Of a stretch of 11,455 nt of DNA, positions 7,533-11,455 are shown piece after piece. Where the stretch lies: NCBI GenBank assembly GCA_002469865.1, contig DKOD01000083.1, positions 1 through 11,455 on the forward strand, given 5' to 3'. A program made the position numbers and the translations under genes. The stretch's first letter is position 1, and every line of letters starts with the position of its first letter. This stretch comes from Alphaproteobacteria bacterium UBA7371 (GTDB taxonomy: Bacteria > Pseudomonadota > Alphaproteobacteria > UBA8317). The notes under the pieces were generated by a model. That model was not told the origin of the DNA. It did not search any database and worked only from the letters and a program-made list of their open reading frames with translations.

Positions 7533-9052
7533 TATTGCGACCTGATGGACAATTGTAACCGTGCCCTACGGCGCAACCATGTTGTCGCCCGATAACGATC
7601 TGATCCGGTGATGTGCTGCGCTGCTTCAAGCACGGTTAATATGTTGGCCGCCCCATGTTGCTCCACAAGCTCCAAGGGACCCATCGGGTAATTAAGCCCA
7701 AGCCGCATGGCCAGGTCGATATCATCACAACTGGCCAAGCCGATTTCCGCCATGTAGCAACCAAGATTTGCCACCATCGCCACCATGCGCTGCCCAACAA
7801 AACCAGCTGAGTCATTAATCCAGGTGACCTGCCTTCCTGCACGAACCAAAGATGCTGCCAACAAATCACCAGCTGACGGGTCATGCCCAGGCGCCATCAT
7901 GATGGTGATGCGTTTGTCCCGTGCGCCCAGTGGGTCCACACAAACAAGCCGCCTATGATCAACATCAAGCCGCAAAGCCGTCTCCGTGGCATCCCAGCCA
8001 ATGGGGGCGGCAACCAATGGACAGCGGCCATCATCCGGCACCACCTCAAGGCCCAGCTCCGCAACAAAACCTGCAAGCAATTCCGTTTCTTCCGCCAAGG
8101 CGACGGGGCCTGCTTCACCCTTGGGAATGTAATTGCCCGCATCCCGGCCAATCATTTCCCCAGCCGCATAACCTTGCATGTCTTCTTGGGCGTAATCATA
8201 CCAACCGGCAAATGTTTTGCGCCCGTACCTGCCTGCATCAAACATCGCTTTATGCTCAGGCGTGGTTTTTATTCTTGGGTCCTGATTGTAGCCGTTATAA
8301 ATAATCTGACGGACTGGGTAATTCACATCAATTCCCGTCAAATCGCCCAATTCAAAAGGCCCCATTCGAAAATGATGGCAGTCCCGCATGATGGCATCCA
8401 CCTGGGCGGGTGTGGCGATGTTTTCATGAAAAATCGTAAAGCCCTCGGTCGTAAAGGCACTGCCACCCATATTGACCAAAAACCCTGGTGCGTCCTTCAC
8501 CAACACAGGTGTTCGGGTCATCAATCGACCCACCTGCATAAGCTTGTTGAGAACATCCTCATCGGTCTCTGTGGTCCCAATCACCTCAACAAGCTTCATC
8601 AACGGAACTGGGTTAAAGAAATGGAAACCTGCCACCCTTTTGCGCATCCCGCAGGCAGAGGCAATTGAGGCAATGGGGATGGATGACGTGTTTGATGTGA
8701 GAATGCAGTCATTGCCCACCACCTTTTCCAGATTTTGGAAAACATCCCGTTTGGCAGCCAATTCTTCAAAAACAGCTTCAACAACGACATGGGCTGGGGC
8801 CATTTGGTCATATTGTTCGCATGGCGTCATAAGCGAGATGGCATGATCACAGGCTGGCTGGTCCATTTTGCCTTTTTCCACCAGCCGATTAAGGCGGCCA
8901 GAAATCTTTTCAATTGCTTCTGCTGCAGCACCCGGGCGTTGGTCCAAAATTAGCGTTTTGATGCCACCGGCAACAGCAACTTGAACAATTCCTTGCCCCA
9001 TGGCGCCAGCGCCAACAACGCCAACAACAAGATCCTCAGCCAAAAGCTGCAT
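7532..9052 (-). CDS. PaaH-like 3-hydroxyacyl-CoA dehydrogenase with two C-terminal domains
   Basis: The first gene of the minus-strand operon encodes 506 residues. It should oxidise (3S)-hydroxyacyl-CoA to 3-oxoacyl-CoA with NAD. The Rossmann motif VGVVGAGAMGQGIVQVAV lies near the N-terminus. The segment TSNTSSIPI precedes catalytic His144 in VAGFHFFNPVPLMKLVE. A first C-terminal domain follows (MGPFELGDLTGIDVNYPV), then a second copy near the end (SAGFVGQRMVAM and YPMGPLELVEQHG). This length and double C-domain match PaaH/PaaC of phenylacetate degradation and long HbdA-type enzymes. The usual PGFLVNR after the NAD domain reads PGFLVNMGG here, so the common Arg is Met. A frame-matched ATG lies at 9058, but GGGGGG is only 1 nt from it and 7 nt from the ATG at 9052, so I chose 9052. 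Confidence 0.93.
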   Translation of the reverse strand: MQLLAEDLVVGVVGAGAMGQGIVQVAVAGGIKTLILDQRPGAAAEAIEKISGRLNRLVEKGKMDQPACDHAISLMTPCEQYDQMAPAHVVVEAVFEELAAKRDVFQNLEKVVGNDCILTSNTSSIPIASIASACGMRKRVAGFHFFNPVPLMKLVEVIGTTETDEDVLNKLMQVGRLMTRTPVLVKDAPGFLVNMGGSAFTTEGFTIFHENIATPAQVDAIMRDCHHFRMGPFELGDLTGIDVNYPVRQIIYNGYNQDPRIKTTPEHKAMFDAGRYGRKTFAGWYDYAQEDMQGYAAGEMIGRDAGNYIPKGEAGPVALAEETELLAGFVAELGLEVVPDDGRCPLVAAPIGWDATETALRLDVDHRRLVCVDPLGARDKRITIMMAPGHDPSAGDLLAASLVRAGRQVTWINDSAGFVGQRMVAMVANLGCYMAEIGLASCDDIDLAMRLGLNYPMGPLELVEQHGAANILTVLEAAQHITGSDRYRATTWLRRRARLQLSIRSQ

Positions 9053-9139
9053 GAACATTCCCCCCGTGGATACCCCAACTTGTGTGCTTTTATTTTTTGA
9101 TTGGCAGACCTGCCTAATTTCTTCAGTGTTTCAACAGCT

Positions 9140-9156
9140 TCATGACAATTTCATGA
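9140..9156. promoter_or_regulatory. paired TCATGA palindromes one helical turn apart
   Basis: TCATGA occurs at 9140-9145 and again at 9151-9156. Each is its own reverse complement, and the 11-bp spacing puts both on the same face of the helix. This could be a dimer-of-dimers operator or chance in AT-rich DNA. Confidence 0.3.
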
Positions 9157-9164
9157 ATTTTTCA

Positions 9165-9176
9165 AATTGGCCAATT
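9165..9176. promoter_or_regulatory. perfect 12-bp palindrome AATTGGCCAATT, candidate operator
   Basis: The 12 bases are perfectly self-complementary and end 20 bp before the hydratase start codon, close to its Shine-Dalgarno. A bound repressor would block the plus-strand gene directly. A looser match, AATCGGCCAACC, sits at 9988-9999 upstream of the TRAP binding-protein gene, which hints at shared control. GGCCAA words are common in coding sequence here, so the second match is weak. Confidence 0.4.
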
Positions 9177-9196
9177 ATTTTTTATGGGGTGAAGAA

Positions 9197-9970
9197 ATGA
9201 ATGATTTGGTGACTTGCGAGTTTTTGGAACATGCCACTGCTTTGGTAAAAATCAATCGGCCAGAGGCATTAAACGCTTTGAACATGGCGACAAGAAAGGC
9301 GCTTGCTGAAACATTCCTGTCTCTTCATGACAACGAAAACATACGTGCCATTGTGTTAACAGGTGATGACAAAGCATTTGCTGCAGGCGCTGACCTGAAG
9401 GAATTTGTTGATGCGCAACCCATGGAAATCGTGCGGCGGCGTGCCGAGCGATATTGGCAAGCGGTATCGTCAACACCTCAACCCGTCATTGCGGCCATTA
9501 GGGGCTATGCCATGGGCGGTGGTCTGGAACTTGCCATGGCCTGCGACATCATTATTGCCGGGGAAAATGCCCAGCTTGGTCAACCAGAAATTAAGGTGGG
9601 GATCATGCCAGGCGCAGGTGGGACACAACGTCTCACCAGGGCGGTTGGAAAGTTCCAGGCGATGCGGATTAATTTGTTGGGCAAACCCTTTTCGGGGGAA
9701 GAAGCATTTGCCATGGGTTTGGCGTCAGAAGTATGCCCAGATGATCAAGTTCTTGATCGTGCATTGGCGATGGCAAAATCCATTTCCTTCATGCCTCCAC
9801 TGGCTGCACAGGCCATCAAAGAAGCCATTATCCATGGAGAAAACTCATCCCTTGAGGCGGGGCTCGCCCTTGAGCGCAAATCGTTTCAACTCTTGTTTGC
9901 CAGCGAAGATCGCAAGGAAGGAATGGAGGCATTCATCGAAAAAAGAAAACCACAATTCAAAGGGTCATGA
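9197..9970 (+). CDS. enoyl-CoA hydratase (PaaF-like crotonase)
   Basis: The 257-residue protein has the full length of a classical enoyl-CoA hydratase, which adds water to trans-2-enoyl-CoA to give (3S)-hydroxyacyl-CoA. The oxyanion-hole motif KAFAAGADLKEF is at residues 59-70. Both catalytic glutamates are present: Glu111 in MGGGLELAMACD and Glu131 in GQPEIKVGIMPGAGGTQRL. It therefore keeps exactly the residues that the PaaG-like crotonase at 1-560 has lost, which fits a division of labour between hydratase and isomerase. The start at 9197 follows GGTGA by 4 nt, and the protein begins at the usual family position. It is transcribed divergently from the operon that contains its expected partner, the 3-hydroxyacyl-CoA dehydrogenase. 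Generic activity is confident; substrate chain is unknown. Confidence 0.95.
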   Translation: MNDLVTCEFLEHATALVKINRPEALNALNMATRKALAETFLSLHDNENIRAIVLTGDDKAFAAGADLKEFVDAQPMEIVRRRAERYWQAVSSTPQPVIAAIRGYAMGGGLELAMACDIIIAGENAQLGQPEIKVGIMPGAGGTQRLTRAVGKFQAMRINLLGKPFSGEEAFAMGLASEVCPDDQVLDRALAMAKSISFMPPLAAQAIKEAIIHGENSSLEAGLALERKSFQLLFASEDRKEGMEAFIEKRKPQFKGS

Positions 9971-10100
9971 GAATATTTGATTGACCTAATCGGCCAACCA
10001 CCAAAAGATAAATCTGTCGAACAAAACTCGGCAAACAAAAAGCCCAAAAAAAAGGGCCAAAACATTGATCAACACATCGATCAAAACACAGGGGGTAATG
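9971..10100 (+). other. 130-bp spacer between hydratase and TRAP binding-protein genes
   Basis: No gene is seen here. The spacer is A-rich and C-rich, has no clear terminator for the hydratase gene, and holds an inverted repeat (10065-10084) and the degenerate GGCCAA element (9988-9999). The binding-protein gene may have its own promoter here, but I cannot point to convincing boxes. Co-transcription with the hydratase gene is also possible. Confidence 0.5.
10065..10084. promoter_or_regulatory. inverted repeat TTGATC-N8-GATCAA ahead of the TRAP binding-protein gene
   Basis: Six-base arms TTGATC (10065-10070) and GATCAA (10079-10084) are exact reverse complements across an 8-base gap. The element ends 6 bp before the Shine-Dalgarno GGGGG at 10091-10095. 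It could be an operator half-site pair or a small RNA hairpin near the ribosome site. Short arms mean chance is not excluded. Confidence 0.35.
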
Positions 10101-11270
10101 ATGAAAAATATTGGTTTGGGTGCATTTGTGGCTGCTTCTTTTTTGGGGGCAGGCTTGGCCTTGGCTGCGGATGCAAAACTTCCCGGGCAGCTTGCCTGGA
10201 CAGCCTATGGCACTGGCTCGGCAGGCTACAACCAATCCGTGGCCATTGGTGCCGCATTGAAAAACAAAATGGGCGTGGATTTGCGGGTATTGCCTGGCAA
10301 GAATGATATTGCGCGCTCTGAACCTCTGCGCCAAGGAAAGGTTGGTTTCTCCGCAACGGGCGTGGGCGGCTCATTCATGGCCCAGGAGGGTGTTTTCCAG
10401 TTCGGGGCCAAAAATTGGGGCCCACAATCTGTCCGCACGCTCATGGCCAATAATGGCGGGGCTGTTGGTCTCAGCATGTTTGTCACGGCAGACACATGTG
10501 AAAAAGTTGGCAAAAAAGATTGCGTTGGGTTTGAGTATTCCGACCTTAAAGGCATGAGGGTTGCTTATGTGAAGGGTGCGCCTGCGCTTAATGTGAACAA
10601 CCAAGCATATTTGGCCTATGGGGGCCTCACCTGGGATGACGTGAAAATCGTTGAATTTGGTGGCTTCGGGGATAGTTGGGCTGGCATGATCAACGGCGAT
10701 GTTGATGCTGCTTTTGCTTCAACCAATTCAGGCAAGGTTTATGAAGCAGAAAATGGACCACGTGGTGTTGTCATCCCGCCCATTGATCCCAACAACAAAG
10801 AGGGCCTAGCGCGCATGCAGGAAATAGCGCCGTTCTTTACCCCAATGAACGCCACGGTGGGTGCAACGATTGATGGAAAACAACCAAGACCAACAGCGGG
10901 ATATGCCTATCCGGTTCTCATAGCCATGGCGGATCAAGATCCTGACCTTGTCTATAACATGACAAAGGCCATGGTGGATTTGTTTGATGTTTATGATGGC
11001 AATGCGCCCGGGATTTCCGGTTGGTCAAAGGACAAACAGAACTTCTCTTGGGTGGTTCCCTACCATGATGGTGCCGTGCGCTATTGGAAGGAAATCGGGC
11101 TTTGGACCGATGAAGCAAACGCCCATAACGATAACCTTATGAAGCGTCAGGCTGCTCTTCGTGCCGCCTGGGATCAATTATCCTCCCAAAATCCTGAGAA
11201 TTGGGAAGAGGCCTGGGACAAGGCACGTCGCGACGCGCTCAAAGCCGGTGGCTTTGGCGTTGTATTCTGA
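10101..11270 (+). CDS. TAXI-family TRAP transporter solute-binding protein
   Basis: The 389-residue precursor begins with a signal peptide (MKNIGLGAFVAASFLGAGLA, cleavage likely after LALA near residue 22), so it acts in the periplasm. The mature protein shows the TAXI layout: LAWTAYGTGSAGYNQSVAIG (31-50), which binds the ligand, then LRVLPGKNDIARSEPLRQGKV, LKGMRVAYVKGAPALNVNNQ, and GDVDAAFASTNS. It should capture an organic acid and pass it to the TRAP permease for sodium-driven uptake; glutamate is among the known TAXI ligands. It is longer than the usual approximately 320 residues, with a Trp-rich C-terminal extension. Cys133 and Cys141 (CX7C) could form a disulfide. Of two adjacent ATGs, 10101 has the better 5-nt spacing from GGGGG. 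Its position beside CoA-activation and beta-oxidation genes suggests it imports the substrate of that route. Confidence 0.92.
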   Translation: MKNIGLGAFVAASFLGAGLALAADAKLPGQLAWTAYGTGSAGYNQSVAIGAALKNKMGVDLRVLPGKNDIARSEPLRQGKVGFSATGVGGSFMAQEGVFQFGAKNWGPQSVRTLMANNGGAVGLSMFVTADTCEKVGKKDCVGFEYSDLKGMRVAYVKGAPALNVNNQAYLAYGGLTWDDVKIVEFGGFGDSWAGMINGDVDAAFASTNSGKVYEAENGPRGVVIPPIDPNNKEGLARMQEIAPFFTPMNATVGATIDGKQPRPTAGYAYPVLIAMADQDPDLVYNMTKAMVDLFDVYDGNAPGISGWSKDKQNFSWVVPYHDGAVRYWKEIGLWTDEANAHNDNLMKRQAALRAAWDQLSSQNPENWEEAWDKARRDALKAGGFGVVF

Positions 11271-11284
11271 TCAACATGGTTCCC

Positions 11285-11311
11285 ATGCGTGCCCCTTCAC
11301 GGGGCACGCAT
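11285..11311 (+). terminator. strong 11-bp stem-loop between binding-protein and permease genes
   Basis: ATGCGTGCCCC (11285-11295) pairs perfectly with GGGGCACGCAT (11301-11311) across a 5-nt loop, starting 14 nt after the stop codon of the binding-protein gene. The tail is only moderately T-rich, so full intrinsic termination is uncertain. Such hairpins between periplasmic binding-protein and membrane genes often act as partial terminators or stabilise the upstream mRNA, giving more binding protein than permease. Confidence 0.6.
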
Positions 11312-11327
11312 CATTGTTGGATGTAAC

Positions 11328-11455
11328 ATGACCAGCAGCTTAACGGCAGAAGCATCCAGGCCTGTGGCACAAGCAGGTTTCGGCAGATGGACCATCATGG
11401 CTCTGACCCTGACCGGGATTTTTTTGTCGGTATATCAATTGTTTAACATCAAAAT
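11328..11455 (+). CDS. start of a probable TRAP transporter permease (truncated by window edge)
   Basis: An open frame begins with ATG at 11328 and continues to the window end with 42 complete codons, reading MTSSLTAEASRPVAQAGFGR and then a hydrophobic stretch around residues 22-40 (WTIMALTLTGIFLSVYQLFN). A short polar, cytoplasmic N-terminus followed by a transmembrane segment of this kind is typical of the fused DctQM-type permease that accompanies TAXI binding proteins. TTGGAT lies about 6 nt upstream as a weak ribosome site. The identification rests mainly on its position after the binding-protein gene and the membrane segment, since only the first helix is visible. Confidence 0.7.
   Translation, partial: MTSSLTAEASRPVAQAGFGRWTIMALTLTGIFLSVYQLFNIK

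Larger units (their letters stand above)
9053..9196. promoter_or_regulatory. divergent intergenic control region
   Basis: This 144-bp AT-rich gap lies between the start of the eight-gene minus-strand operon and the start of the plus-strand hydratase gene, so it must hold promoters for both directions. I see no convincing pair of -35/-10 boxes on either strand. It contains several symmetric elements: GGCAG-AC-CTGCC at 9103-9114, two copies of the palindrome TCATGA 11 bp apart at 9140-9156, and AATTGGCCAATT at 9165-9176. No regulator gene is in the window. A TetR, GntR or similar repressor acting on both promoters is plausible but unproven. Confidence 0.7.

Noticed and set aside
7883..8668. 261-codon plus-strand open frame opposite the hydroxyacyl-CoA dehydrogenase gene
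   Set aside because: It lies fully antisense to a gene with clear catalytic motifs, has a low-complexity His/Pro/Arg-rich translation with no recognisable domain, and has no ribosome site.
9167..9196. Possible TTG start for the hydratase ten codons upstream
   Set aside because: It would begin inside the AATTGGCCAATT palindrome, lacks a ribosome site, and adds residues that crotonases do not have.
10042..10057. GCCC-A8-GGGC as a terminator after the hydratase gene
   Set aside because: The stem is only 4 bp with an 8-nt loop and no T-tract follows.

Overview
The window looks like part of a proteobacterial, probably alphaproteobacterial, chromosome of roughly middling GC. This rests on the gene content: a TAXI-type TRAP transporter next to acyl-CoA beta-oxidation enzymes and a fused ADP-forming acyl-CoA synthetase. 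It is an inference, because no rRNA or other phylogenetic marker is present. Coding is dense, and I see no tRNA, rRNA, CRISPR array or insertion sequence.

Positions 1-9052 hold an eight-gene minus-strand run, read from right to left. In order of transcription it encodes a PaaH-like 3-hydroxyacyl-CoA dehydrogenase, a fused ADP-forming acyl-CoA synthetase, a nitronate-monooxygenase-family flavoprotein, a DUF35 OB-fold protein, a non-canonical thiolase (SCP2/lipid-transfer type), a large acyl-CoA dehydrogenase subunit, a small acyl-CoA dehydrogenase-like subunit, and a PaaG-like crotonase cut off by the window edge. Junctions range from an 8-nt overlap to a 13-nt gap, so this is almost certainly one translationally coupled operon.

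A 144-bp divergent intergenic region (9053-9196) separates this operon from a plus-strand PaaF-like enoyl-CoA hydratase (9197-9970). The region carries a perfect 12-bp palindrome and other symmetric elements, and is the best candidate control site. After a 130-bp gap comes a TAXI-family periplasmic solute-binding protein (10101-11270), a strong 11-bp-stem hairpin, and the first codons of what is probably the TRAP membrane permease, which runs off the right edge.

The genes suggest an uptake-to-cleavage route. The TRAP system imports a carboxylate and the ADP-forming synthetase makes its CoA thioester. The paired dehydrogenase subunits introduce a double bond, the hydratase and hydroxyacyl-CoA dehydrogenase hydrate and oxidise, and the thiolase/DUF35 pair cleaves carbon-carbon bonds. 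Several members lack the textbook catalytic residues of their families: the small dehydrogenase has no catalytic base, the thiolase has no nucleophilic Cys, DUF35 has no zinc cysteines, and the PaaG-like crotonase has no Glu pair. This pattern resembles the specialised CoA machinery known from steroid side-chain and ring degradation, rather than ordinary fatty-acid oxidation. The substrate cannot be read from the sequence.
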